Of a stretch of 64,000 nucleotides of DNA, positions 44,801 to 52,803 are shown in pieces. Each line of letters opens with the position of its first letter. Position 1 is the stretch's first letter. A program made the translations under genes and the position numbers. This stretch comes from Thermodesulfobium acidiphilum (GTDB lineage: Bacteria; Thermodesulfobiota; Thermodesulfobiia; Thermodesulfobiales; Thermodesulfobiaceae), in the NCBI RefSeq assembly GCF_003057965.1, contig NZ_CP020921.1, forward strand, positions 312,501-376,500, in the 5' to 3' direction. The notes under the pieces are model-generated. The model did not search any database, was not told the origin of the DNA, and saw only the letters and a list, made by a program, of their open reading frames with translations.

Positions 44801-45082
44801 TTGAAACTGACAAATATTTTGTTATACATAGTGGTCTTTTTATTATCCGTTGTGCTTGCCTTTTTCCTTTATCAGGTTAATTCAGTCAGAAACTCTGCTA
44901 ACGAATTTTTTGCTGTTACGAGAAGCGAATACGATAGGTGTCTGATGGGGTGTCATCTTCACTGGAATTGCAGAACAATCTGCAGCTTCGCGCCTATTGA
45001 TGAGCGCGAAAGCTGCAAGAGTGATTGTGAATTAGAGCTTTCAAACTGCCTGAGAAGGTGTAACGAGAGATATGGTAGGTAG
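44801..45082 (+). CDS. Small membrane-anchored Cys-rich protein with four CX3C motifs
   Basis: The 93-residue protein has a membrane or signal segment at about 6-25 and then eight Cys arranged in four CX3C motifs (C47/C51, C57/C61, C72/C76, C83/C87) in helical segments. The arrangement recalls the twin-CX3C helical hairpins of small Tim proteins, though no homology is claimed. The domain is likely outside the membrane, stabilised by disulfides or binding metal. The start is TTG with an AGGGGG site. A TATAAT is at 44772-44777. Confidence 0.7.
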   Translation: MKLTNILLYIVVFLLSVVLAFFLYQVNSVRNSANEFFAVTRSEYDRCLMGCHLHWNCRTICSFAPIDERESCKSDCELELSNCLRRCNERYGR

Positions 45083-45083
45083 T

Positions 45084-46388
45084 TTATTCTGGTAAAGGTC
45101 TCCCCTTTGTTTCAGGAGCAAACAGAAGCGTTATTATGCCGATTACATAAACGCTCATTATAGTAGCTGCTGCATAAGAGAAGTTTCCATGATAAACTCC
45201 AATGAGTAATCCTGTAAAAAGAGGACTAAGTATTGTTACCAATCTTGCTCCATTGTAACAGGTTGTTTGGGCTGTGGCCCTCATCCTGGTAGGGAAAAGC
45301 TCTGGAAGATATATAGGGAAACCTGAAAATACCCCGTTACCTATAAATCCTATTATAGGTACCAGCATAAGAAACAGATTAAAATCTTTGGCGTTTATGT
45401 AAATAGGCGGTATTAAGATTAACCCTGTGAGAAAGTAAAACAAGAATGCACCCTTTCTGCCTAATTTGTTTGCGATTGGCCAGAAACATAAAGCTCCAAT
45501 TATTGCTCCGATATTTAACAGGGTAATTGCGAAAAGTATTCTTCCGTGTATTGCGTTCTCTGAAATGCCTGCAGATCTCGCAAGGGTTTCAACAATTGCT
45601 GGTATCCAATAAGTAGCGCCCCACACGCCAAAGAGTGCGACTGCTGAAAGGAGAAAACCTATAATAGTGTATTTTATGTATTTTGGACTGAAAAGAAGTC
45701 TGAAGGTAAAATGACAATATTCTTTATCTTCTTCCGTTTCGTACTTGTTAGTAAGCTTTAGTTCACATCTTCTAGTATGATCTTTTACCCATTTTTCTGG
45801 TTCTTTAAGTTGAGTTCTCAAGAACACCGTTAAAAGAGCAGGAAAGGCTCCCACAAAGAAGACGATTCGCCAGCCGTGTGTGCCTACTAAAAAATTTATG
45901 GCAGCAGCAAGAAAGAAACCAACTGGCCAACCCATTTGCATAAAGCTACCAGCAAACGTCCTTCTTAAATCTGGCCACGTTTCAGCAAGCAAAACTGCAC
46001 CTACTGCCCATTCTCCTCCTATTCCAAAACCGGTAAGACACCTATAAAGTGCCAACTCTTGCCAACTGTGTGCAAATCCTGAAAGTCCTGTCATAAGCGA
46101 ATAGGTAAGAATGGTGATCAGCAACACCCTTACCCTCCCAATGTAGTCGGCAAGTATGCCAAATAAGATACCTCCCAAGGCTGCGCCTAAGAGAGTACAT
46201 GACATTACCAGTCCACCATAGTAACCAATCTCTGCTTTTGTAGCGCTAGCTCCCAAAAGATCGTGGATTGCTGGAAACATCACAATGTTGTAAAGCATCG
46301 CATCCATTCCGTCGAAAACCCACCCTAACCAGGCAGCAATAAGAACAAGATACAGATAACTGCTTTTTTGTTCTAATACTTTTTCCAT
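45084..46388 (-). CDS. MFS transporter, carboxylate/aromatic-acid type
   Basis: The 434-residue carrier has twelve predicted helices and the DGMDAMLYNIVMFPAIHDLLG start seen in the sialate/aromatic-acid:proton (SHS/AAHS) branches of the MFS. The first inter-helix loop carries the D-x-x-GR-x-R pattern (ADYIGRVRVLL). A small organic acid such as lactate, pyruvate or a sugar acid is a likely substrate but cannot be fixed from sequence. It is convergent with the CX3C gene, ending 2 bases away. Confidence 0.85.
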   Translation of the reverse strand: MEKVLEQKSSYLYLVLIAAWLGWVFDGMDAMLYNIVMFPAIHDLLGASATKAEIGYYGGLVMSCTLLGAALGGILFGILADYIGRVRVLLITILTYSLMTGLSGFAHSWQELALYRCLTGFGIGGEWAVGAVLLAETWPDLRRTFAGSFMQMGWPVGFFLAAAINFLVGTHGWRIVFFVGAFPALLTVFLRTQLKEPEKWVKDHTRRCELKLTNKYETEEDKEYCHFTFRLLFSPKYIKYTIIGFLLSAVALFGVWGATYWIPAIVETLARSAGISENAIHGRILFAITLLNIGAIIGALCFWPIANKLGRKGAFLFYFLTGLILIPPIYINAKDFNLFLMLVPIIGFIGNGVFSGFPIYLPELFPTRMRATAQTTCYNGARLVTILSPLFTGLLIGVYHGNFSYAAATIMSVYVIGIITLLFAPETKGRPLPE

Positions 46389-46673
46389 TAATTTCCCCCT
46401 TTTCTTGTAAGAATTTTTTATGACATCTAAATTATATATTTATCAGGGTGAATAGTTAAATAAGATAAATTTATATACTATATAAATATAATTTAATTAG
46501 GAAAAGCGTAATTTTGCTTAATTATCAAATTATCAATATAAATTTTTTTAGCTTTTTTGAAATAAATTTTTTATCTTTCTGCTTTATTCAGAGAAAATAT
46601 TATGAAATCTTGTCTGGCTTTACAAAAACACTTGCAAAACATAATATTTTGTGCTTAAATATTAATGTGTTGA
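46389..46673. other. Gene-free stretch upstream of MFS gene and initiator tRNA
   Basis: AT-rich spacer with a TTATAT/ATATAA near-palindrome around 46470-46490. No gene is supported. Confidence 0.5.
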
Positions 46674-46750
46674 CGCGGGGTAGAGCAGTTTGGAAGCTCG
46701 TCGGGCTCATAACCCGAAGGTCGGAGGTTCAAATCCTCCCCCCGCAACCA
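46674..46750 (+). tRNA. Initiator tRNA-fMet (anticodon CAU)
   Basis: The acceptor stem CGCGGGG pairs with CCCCGCA with the C1-A72 mismatch that marks bacterial initiator tRNAs. The anticodon stem TCGGG/CCCGA has the three G-C pairs of initiators and the loop CTCATAA gives anticodon CAU. The 3' ACCA is encoded. It is 77 bases long. Confidence 0.97.
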
Positions 46751-47134
46751 TTTTATTTTGTATTTTTTTACTTTATCTTTTTATATGAACTCTTTAACCT
46801 GAACTTATTTAATGTGGAAAATTTTAAAGCCATATATCTGCTAGAAAACCTCTTTATATCAAGTTTTATTGTATTTGAGTTTTGAACCTTTAGGGCAGAT
46901 TATAAAATTCAATCAATCTATAAAATAATAAATTAAAATTACTGCTGATGTTTGCTTTGTTATCAAATGGATTTCAATTAAGTTTAAGTAAAACAGTTTT
47001 GTAGTGCACCTTATATGTAAAGTTTATAATTAAGATTAAAAATTACTTTGTGCTTTAGCTTAGATAACTATTGACATCGTAAATAAATAGTCATAAAGTT
47101 ATAAAGAGGAAATTAAATATTTGGAGGTTTTTTA
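46751..47134. other. Gene-free stretch between tRNA-fMet and SurA-N gene
   Basis: The 384-base AT-rich gap shows no supported gene. It ends with a promoter-like pair near 47071-47099. The first bases after the tRNA are T-rich and may end its transcript. Confidence 0.55.
47071..47099 (+). promoter_or_regulatory. Putative sigma-70 promoter of the SurA-N gene
   Basis: A perfect TTGACA at 47071-47076 is followed, 17 bases on, by TAAAGT (four of six matches) at 47094-47099. Confidence 0.45.
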
Positions 47135-47671
47135 ATGAAGCGTATTTTCTTTTTGTGTTTTGTTATTTTGTTTGCGGTAATGGCTCGCCCATCATTTGCA
47201 GATGACAAGGTTTTAGCTACTGTTAATGGAACGAGCATTACTCAGAGCCAGGTGGATGCAGTTTATAACAATTTGCCTCCTAACGTGGACAAGACAAACC
47301 CAGATCTTAAAAAAGAGATTCTAAATCGTTTGATTGATAATCTCGTGCTCCTCGATGAAGCAAAGAAAGAGGGTTTAGAGAAAGATCCTAATGTAATTGA
47401 GGCTATTAATAACGCAAAAAATATGATTTTGATTAACTATCTTTTACAGAAGCACTTCGCAGGTCAGAACTTTGAAGTAACTGATGCTGATGTTACGAAC
47501 TTTTACAATCAAAACTCTGATAAGTTTAAGGATAAAAATGGAAATCTTGTACCAATAGATAAAGTAAAGGATTACGTTAAACAATATCTTATAAGTCAGA
47601 AAGAACAACAGGCATATCAGGCTTATGTAGATTCTTTAAAGAAGCAAGATAATATAGTAATTAATCAATAA
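47135..47671 (+). CDS. Secreted SurA-N domain chaperone-like protein
   Basis: The 178-residue protein has a signal peptide (cut near FADDK) and a SurA/PrsA N-terminal-type domain: KVLATVNGTSITQSQVDAVY, then LKKEILNRLIDNLVLLDEAKKEGL, typical of the non-catalytic part of SurA. No parvulin PPIase domain is present, so it would be a holding chaperone in the periplasm. GGAGG precedes the ATG. A hairpin at 47701-47731 ends the transcript. Confidence 0.88.
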   Translation: MKRIFFLCFVILFAVMARPSFADDKVLATVNGTSITQSQVDAVYNNLPPNVDKTNPDLKKEILNRLIDNLVLLDEAKKEGLEKDPNVIEAINNAKNMILINYLLQKHFAGQNFEVTDADVTNFYNQNSDKFKDKNGNLVPIDKVKDYVKQYLISQKEQQAYQAYVDSLKKQDNIVINQ

Positions 47672-47700
47672 TAGTTAATTCGCGTTGCTTAAACAAAACA

Positions 47701-47733
47701 AACTCACAGATGCCGAGGGGTGCTGTGAGTTTT
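47701..47733 (+). terminator. Rho-independent terminator of the SurA-N gene
   Basis: AACTCACAG (47701-47709) and CTGTGAGTT (47723-47731) form a perfect 9-bp stem, followed by a short TT. Confidence 0.75.
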
Positions 47734-47808
47734 AAGTTATAAGGCTAAGCTGTGATGTTTTCTTAATTGTTCTATCAAATAATTTGGCTGAAATGAGGTG
47801 ATTTTGAT

Positions 47809-48675
47809 ATGGATCTTATTAATTACCTGCTTCACAGCCATATAGAACTAACATTACCTATGATAATTTTCTTTTCTTTTGTTCTGGGAGTAATTCACGG
47901 CTTTACTCCAGATGAACACACGTGGCCAATTACTTTTAGTTATGCTGTTGGGAGTTATTCAGCGAAGAAGGGGTTGGTTATAGGCTTTGCCTTTTCCCTT
48001 GCTTTTACTGTCCAAAGAGCTTTAGCGAGTGAGCTGGCCAACTTAGCACTCTTTCCGCTGACATCTTCTGATTTATTTGAATATGGAACATATGTTCTAG
48101 TAGGGTTGGCTATGGTGTTTGGTGGATTCTATGTCTTTAGAACAAAAAATGTATTTCACATTCACTTTGGAAAGATTGACAAGGATCATCATAGAATGGC
48201 ATTAAGAGGCGCGATAGATAGAGAGCATAAACTTTCTGTGAGAATAGCTCTGTTACACGGCTTTATTGCGGGATGGGGTTTTGGAGCCTTTGCTTTGGTA
48301 CTGTATACCGTGTTAGCTCCCCAGATACAGTCTCATCTTTTAGGCTGGGTTCCTGGAGCCTTTTTTGGCCTCGGTACTATGATTACACAGGTTATTCTTG
48401 GAGCATTTTTTGGTTTTATTACGACAAAAATTGGCCTTCCAATAGATGTTGCACGTTTTGCAGCGCAAAGAACTGCTGCTAGGACTTTGATTTTTGGTGG
48501 AGCAGCCTTTTTCCTGGTAGGCTTGTTAGGGCTTTTTGATATGGTATACAATCCGCCATATTTGAACGTTACTAAGTATGACCTGGGATTCGTACTTGTA
48601 GTGTTTTCTGTTTTTGTAGTAGGCTTGTTGAGTTTGTTTTACGAATATTATTACTATAAAATTCACTTTAGATAG
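47809..48675 (+). CDS. NiCoT-like multi-pass membrane protein
   Basis: The 288-residue protein has about seven hydrophobic helices. The motif IHGFTPDEHTWPITFSYAV in an early helix resembles the HX4DH nickel/cobalt motif of NiCoT permeases, with an extra Glu. A His-rich loop (HIHFGKIDKDHHRM) follows at about 118. A metal transporter is therefore suggested, but the rest does not match NiCoT clearly. The cupin and sulfite reductase genes follow close behind, so they may share a transcript. Confidence 0.55.
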   Translation: MDLINYLLHSHIELTLPMIIFFSFVLGVIHGFTPDEHTWPITFSYAVGSYSAKKGLVIGFAFSLAFTVQRALASELANLALFPLTSSDLFEYGTYVLVGLAMVFGGFYVFRTKNVFHIHFGKIDKDHHRMALRGAIDREHKLSVRIALLHGFIAGWGFGAFALVLYTVLAPQIQSHLLGWVPGAFFGLGTMITQVILGAFFGFITTKIGLPIDVARFAAQRTAARTLIFGGAAFFLVGLLGLFDMVYNPPYLNVTKYDLGFVLVVFSVFVVGLLSLFYEYYYYKIHFR

Positions 48676-48711
48676 TTTTTAGTACTTAAAATATTTGTTA
48701 TGGAGGACTTT

Positions 48712-49059
48712 ATGGTTAAGAAGTTTAATACTTTAGAGAGAGTAAAGCGTCTTGATCCTATTGGTGGTAAAGGTGAACTTGAGAGCATAGCTCTTTTGAG
48801 TCCTGAAGAATTTAAAGGAAAGGGAAGGATGTTTGCTCACAATTTTCTAAAGCCTGGTTCTACTATAGGGCTTCATACTCACAAAGGAGATTTTGAGATA
48901 TATTACATATTGAGCGGTGAAGGAATATTTGTAGACAATGACAGAGAGGTTCAGGTTTCAAAGGGAGACGTTTTAATTACCTACGATGGAGAAAGCCATT
49001 CTTTGAAAAATACCGGCGATAAAGACATAGAGTTTTTGGCCTGTATTATTTATAGTTAG
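48712..49059 (+). CDS. Single-domain cupin protein
   Basis: The 115-residue protein is one cupin barrel. Motif 1 is GLHTHKGDFEIYYILSGEG with the metal-binding His, His and Glu, and motif 2 is in YDGESHSLKN. No signal or membrane segment is seen. A longer in-frame ATG lies at 48700, but GGAGG is 5 bases before the ATG at 48712. It precedes the sulfite reductase gene by 9 bases. Confidence 0.88.
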   Translation: MVKKFNTLERVKRLDPIGGKGELESIALLSPEEFKGKGRMFAHNFLKPGSTIGLHTHKGDFEIYYILSGEGIFVDNDREVQVSKGDVLITYDGESHSLKNTGDKDIEFLACIIYS

Positions 49060-49068
49060 GAGGATTTT

Positions 49069-49746
49069 ATGGAAAAGATACATCCAAGGGCAATAGAACA
49101 AAGAGATGGAAGTTGGGGTATAAAATTAAAGTCTACTACTGGTCTTGTTACACCTGAATATTTAGAAGAAATTGCTAGAATTGCAAAGAAATACAATGTC
49201 AGCCAGTTAAAGATCCTGACGGGACAAAGGTTTTTTTTAATTGGGATTAAGTCAGAGAACGTTAACAAGATTATAGAAGAGATATCAACAGATATGGGCT
49301 TCAACGTTGAGCCGTCACTACACTACGTTCAGGCATGTGTGGGAAATACTACCTGTAAATACGGAACGCTTGACAGCTTGAGCCTTGGGAAGAAGATAGA
49401 AGACCTTGTATATTTTGAAAAATTTCCTGCAAAGTTAAAAATTGGGGTGTCAGGATGCACTCTAAATTGCGGCGAGGCTTTTGTGAGGGATATAGGAGTA
49501 TTTTCTGGGGGGAAAGGTTGGGTTTTGGTAATTGGCGGAAATTCTGGCAGAAAACCCAGAATTGGTGACATTATAGCAGACGAGCTGGATGACGATCAGG
49601 TTCTTGACATCATAAAGAAATTTCTTAAGCTCTATAAAGAAAAGGGAGATTATAGAGTCGAAGGAAGATACGGCATGAGCGAGAGAGTTGCTAGATTCGT
49701 TGAGAGATTAGGTATAGATGCTATTAAAAACGAAATATTAGCATAG
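49069..49746 (+). CDS. Small siroheme sulfite reductase-like protein (assimilatory-type)
   Basis: The 225-residue protein has the siroheme/[4Fe-4S] cysteine pattern of sulfite and nitrite reductases: C90-X5-C96 and C130-X3-C134 (CVGNTTC, SGCTLNC). The N-terminal half carries the ferredoxin-like TGQRFFLIGI element. It matches the low-molecular-weight assimilatory-type sulfite reductase of sulfate reducers in size and layout. It reduces sulfite to sulfide in six electrons, with a separate electron donor not seen here. GGAGG precedes the ATG. Confidence 0.9.
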   Translation: MEKIHPRAIEQRDGSWGIKLKSTTGLVTPEYLEEIARIAKKYNVSQLKILTGQRFFLIGIKSENVNKIIEEISTDMGFNVEPSLHYVQACVGNTTCKYGTLDSLSLGKKIEDLVYFEKFPAKLKIGVSGCTLNCGEAFVRDIGVFSGGKGWVLVIGGNSGRKPRIGDIIADELDDDQVLDIIKKFLKLYKEKGDYRVEGRYGMSERVARFVERLGIDAIKNEILA

Positions 49747-49754
49747 TTTTTTAT

Positions 49755-49796
49755 AAAAGCTGCCCCATTTCAAAGTCTTGTGAGAAGGCAGCTTTT
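49755..49796. terminator. Bidirectional terminator between sulfite reductase and Usp genes
   Basis: AAAAGCTGCC (49755-49764) and GGCAGCTTTT (49787-49796) form a perfect 10-bp stem flanked by A and T runs on both sides. Confidence 0.85.
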
Positions 49797-50208
49797 ATTT
49801 TTCAACGGGTACAAGGGTAGCATTCTCCAAATTAAATCCTGTGCTAAATTCTGAAAATAGCCACTGTCTTATTCCTTTTAGCTTCCTATTGCCAAGTATT
49901 ATATTAGAGGCGTTTAATTGCTTTGCCAGCTCGGAAACTCTCTCAGATGGCTTTCCTACTCTTATGGCTTTTGTTGCTTCTATTCCATTTTTCTTTGCGA
50001 TTTCAATTGCTTCTTCAAGCATACTTTCTGCCTTGAATACTAAAGCCGCTTCGGCTGTAGGGTTAAAAACTCCAAGGTCTTCAGATCTGTTTATTACGTG
50101 ACAGATTACAAGTTTTGCTTCCTCATCTCTTGCCAGATCTATAGCCATATTTAAGACGCTCCTGTCAGATACACTATCCCTTATAGCTGCCAAAATTGTT
50201 TTTGCCAT
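49795..50208 (-). CDS. Universal stress protein (UspA family)
   Basis: The 137-residue protein has the Usp fold: a short strand start (TILAAIRD), the hydrophobic AIDLARDEEAKLVICHV segment and a C-terminal GNRKLKGIRQWLFSEF. The ATP-binding motif is altered (the usual G-x2-G spacing is G-x5-G), so it may be a non-ATP type. It is alone and convergent with the sulfite reductase gene. Confidence 0.85.
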   Translation of the reverse strand: MAKTILAAIRDSVSDRSVLNMAIDLARDEEAKLVICHVINRSEDLGVFNPTAEAALVFKAESMLEEAIEIAKKNGIEATKAIRVGKPSERVSELAKQLNASNIILGNRKLKGIRQWLFSEFSTGFNLENATLVPVEK

Positions 50209-50517
50209 TTTAATCCCTCCTTAGTATTGAGCATATCTTTATATGTATAAATTGTAATTAGACGATAAAAATAATGAAAGTCAGGAATAAATAGTCCTTA
50301 TGTAGGGGCAATTACTTATTTTAAGGGCATAAATGATTACAAGAAAAAATTCATGCAGCTAAATATTTTTTAATTTTAAAAATAGATACTTTATTAATCA
50401 TATAAGCAATATTCTATAATATTCATAAAATATTTTAATTTTACATATTATTTAATTAAGATATAATATAATTATAAACTTTTTATTTTCTATTAATTTT
50501 TATTGGGAGGTGTTTAT
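50209..50517. other. Gene-free stretch upstream of the ttr-like operon
   Basis: The 309-base gap is very AT-rich and has no supported gene. It holds the likely promoter of the ttr-like operon at 50440-50467. No further structure stands out. Confidence 0.55.
50440..50467 (+). promoter_or_regulatory. Putative promoter of the ttr-like operon
   Basis: TTTACA at 50440-50445 and TATAAT at 50462-50467 are 16 bases apart, about 50 bases before the first start. Confidence 0.45.
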
Positions 50518-51603
50518 GTGAGCTACCGCAGCGATTTTTCGTTAAAAGAAGCAGATGACGATGCTAACCAAGAACGTCTATCAGCTAATTTTATGTCTTG
50601 GTTGGTCAAAAGCATCGCATTGGGTCTGGGTGGTCTATTTGCTTTAAGTATACTCAATTCATCAGATAGCGCAGATGCTGCAGAAAAAAATAATGCTAAT
50701 TTGCCTACCGGTCCAATTAATAATCACAGATGGATGGGATGGGAAAATCCCGTTCTTGATGACAAAGATGGCTGGAATGATTGGGATAAGTTATTAAATC
50801 CCAAAAATTTACCTGTTTGGTATGACAATTTTCACGAAATTGACAAAACTAAACCAAAACACCACTGGGTAATGGTAATTGATACTAGAAAGTGCGTGGG
50901 TTGCCAGGCCTGTGTAATTGCTTGTAAGAGTGAGAACAACGTCCCATTAGGGGTGTTCAGGACGGTTGTGCAAGTAATGGAAACTGGTTCAATGGAAAGC
51001 TCCCCAAACGGTATGGTTGTTACAGATGATGGAAACTATGAACCTAATGTTAAGAAATTTATGCTCCCTAGGCTTTGCAATCACTGTGATGAACCACCCT
51101 GTGTGGAGGTCTGTCCTGTAAAAGCAACTTTTAAGAGGCAAGACGGAATAGTTCTAGTAGACTATGAAAAGTGTATTGGGTGCGGCACTTGTATACAGGC
51201 ATGTCCATATAATATGAGATTTTTTAATCCTGTTACAAAAACTGCTGATAAGTGTACTTTGTGCGTTCATAGAATTGATGCAGGTCTTGAGCCGGCATGC
51301 GTTACCAGCTGCGTGGGCAGGGCAAGAATTTTTGGTGATTTAAACGATCCAAAGAGCGAAGTGTCCAGGCTTATTAGCCAGTACCCTACTGCCAGATTAA
51401 AAATGTCTCAGGGGACAGAGCCTCAAGTCTTTTATATTGATCTGAACGGAAATCTTGAGGGTAATACGAGTATGGACAAGGTTTTTATGGAATATACATA
51501 CACTATAGGTTTTAATACTACAGCTTATAAAAAGCTTGGCGGTGAAGTTGATTTGCCAAAAATTGAAGAGCACAAGAATCCGTTTAAAGAATTCGAAAAA
51601 TAG
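50518..51603 (+). CDS. ttrB: TtrB-like iron-sulfur subunit with N-terminal membrane helix
   Basis: The 361-residue subunit carries four [4Fe-4S] sites, visible as CVGCQACVIACK, CNHCDEPPCVEVCP, CIGCGTCIQACP and CTLCVHRI...CVTSCVG. Compared with TtrB it has an extra N-terminal region of about 100 residues with one hydrophobic segment (IALGLGGLFALSIL) but no twin-arginine motif. It transfers electrons between the membrane subunit and the Mo subunit. The start is GTG at 50518 after GGGAGG. An upstream in-frame TTG overlaps that site and is rejected. Confidence 0.9.
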   Translation: MSYRSDFSLKEADDDANQERLSANFMSWLVKSIALGLGGLFALSILNSSDSADAAEKNNANLPTGPINNHRWMGWENPVLDDKDGWNDWDKLLNPKNLPVWYDNFHEIDKTKPKHHWVMVIDTRKCVGCQACVIACKSENNVPLGVFRTVVQVMETGSMESSPNGMVVTDDGNYEPNVKKFMLPRLCNHCDEPPCVEVCPVKATFKRQDGIVLVDYEKCIGCGTCIQACPYNMRFFNPVTKTADKCTLCVHRIDAGLEPACVTSCVGRARIFGDLNDPKSEVSRLISQYPTARLKMSQGTEPQVFYIDLNGNLEGNTSMDKVFMEYTYTIGFNTTAYKKLGGEVDLPKIEEHKNPFKEFEK

Positions 51604-51612
51604 GAGGAAGTT

Positions 51613-52791
51613 ATGCTAGGAGGACAATTTTTAGAAACTGCAGTTTGGGGACTGCCAATAGTTATCTACCCATTTTTGTCGGGTTTGATGGCTGGGGCCT
51701 TTGTAATTGACTCTCTTGCCCACCTATTTGGGTTTAAACAGTTTGAGCCAGTTGCGAAGTTAGCTGCTACCTCAAGCTTTGCTATGGTTTTGATAGCTGC
51801 TCTTGCCCCATTGGTAGATAGTTTGCAACCAGCAAAAGCGCCATTGGAACTTTATTTTAGAGATCACTTTCCATATTCTCCACTGAGTGTGTTTATAATA
51901 ATATGGACACTGTATGTAATATTAATGTTTTTTGAAATGTACTTTGACTATAGGGTCGAAAATATTGAGAAATCCAAGCTAAGCGGTATTAGGGGGTCTA
52001 TAGCAAGGTTTTTGACTTTTGGCAACAATAATATTTCAAAAGAATCTCTGTTAAAAGACAGAAAGGCTCTTTTTATAATCTCTGTAATAGGCGTTCCTCT
52101 CGCATTCGCTTTTCACGGATACATTGGTTTTGTATTTGGCGCTATAAAAGCCAGGGCTTTGTGGACAAGTTCTGTTATGATGCTTATGTTTATAACCTCT
52201 GCCATTGTCTCAGGCGCAGCTCTTGTTACCTTGCTTTATGTCATTGGATATTCATATTACTCTAAGAAAAACGTTGTAAATATAGAAACGCTAAATGCCT
52301 TGGGAATATTTATGATATTTGCAATTGCATTTGATTTGTTTTTAGATTTTATTGATAAACTTTATTCATTTAGGGCATACACCGAAGCAGACGTATTCCA
52401 CGGTTGGACTTTGGTTTATAATGCAGGTGGTGTTTTGTTCTTTAATTACTTTGTCGTTCAAATACTTCTTGGTCTAATAATACCGCTTATCTTGTTGATA
52501 TTTAAACCCGTAAGGACGTCTAAGCTTATGATGGTAATAATCTCAATATTTGTTCAGGTAGGAGTTTTCGCAATGAGGTTCAATACAGTCATAGGCGGAC
52601 AGCTACTGCCGAAGATTTCTCAAGGTACCATTATTCCTGAATTTCCATGGCTTGGTTTTGATGGAATATTATCTTCAATTGGCTTGATTTGTTTGTCAAT
52701 AGTAATATTTTTTATCCTTGGATGGCTGTTTGGTTGGGAAGATTCGAATAAGAATGGCTTTGAAAATCAAACAAATTCAGTAGACAATTAA
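51613..52791 (+). CDS. ttrC: NrfD/PsrC-type membrane subunit (TtrC-like)
   Basis: The 392-residue protein has about nine helices and the NrfD/PsrC layout, with the early WGLPIVIYPFLSGLMAGAFV and LAPLVDSLQPAKAPLELY segments. It oxidises quinol and gives the electrons to the iron-sulfur subunit. The gene lies between ttrB- and ttrA-like genes, the same BCA order as the Salmonella ttr operon. It is 9 bases after ttrB and 12 before ttrA. Confidence 0.9.
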   Translation: MLGGQFLETAVWGLPIVIYPFLSGLMAGAFVIDSLAHLFGFKQFEPVAKLAATSSFAMVLIAALAPLVDSLQPAKAPLELYFRDHFPYSPLSVFIIIWTLYVILMFFEMYFDYRVENIEKSKLSGIRGSIARFLTFGNNNISKESLLKDRKALFIISVIGVPLAFAFHGYIGFVFGAIKARALWTSSVMMLMFITSAIVSGAALVTLLYVIGYSYYSKKNVVNIETLNALGIFMIFAIAFDLFLDFIDKLYSFRAYTEADVFHGWTLVYNAGGVLFFNYFVVQILLGLIIPLILLIFKPVRTSKLMMVIISIFVQVGVFAMRFNTVIGGQLLPKISQGTIIPEFPWLGFDGILSSIGLICLSIVIFFILGWLFGWEDSNKNGFENQTNSVDN

Positions 52792-52803
52792 AGGTGGTTT
52801 AAT

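Noticed and set aside
46514-46885. Plus-strand frame of 123 codons
   Set aside because: It runs straight through the initiator tRNA and has no ribosome site or family match.
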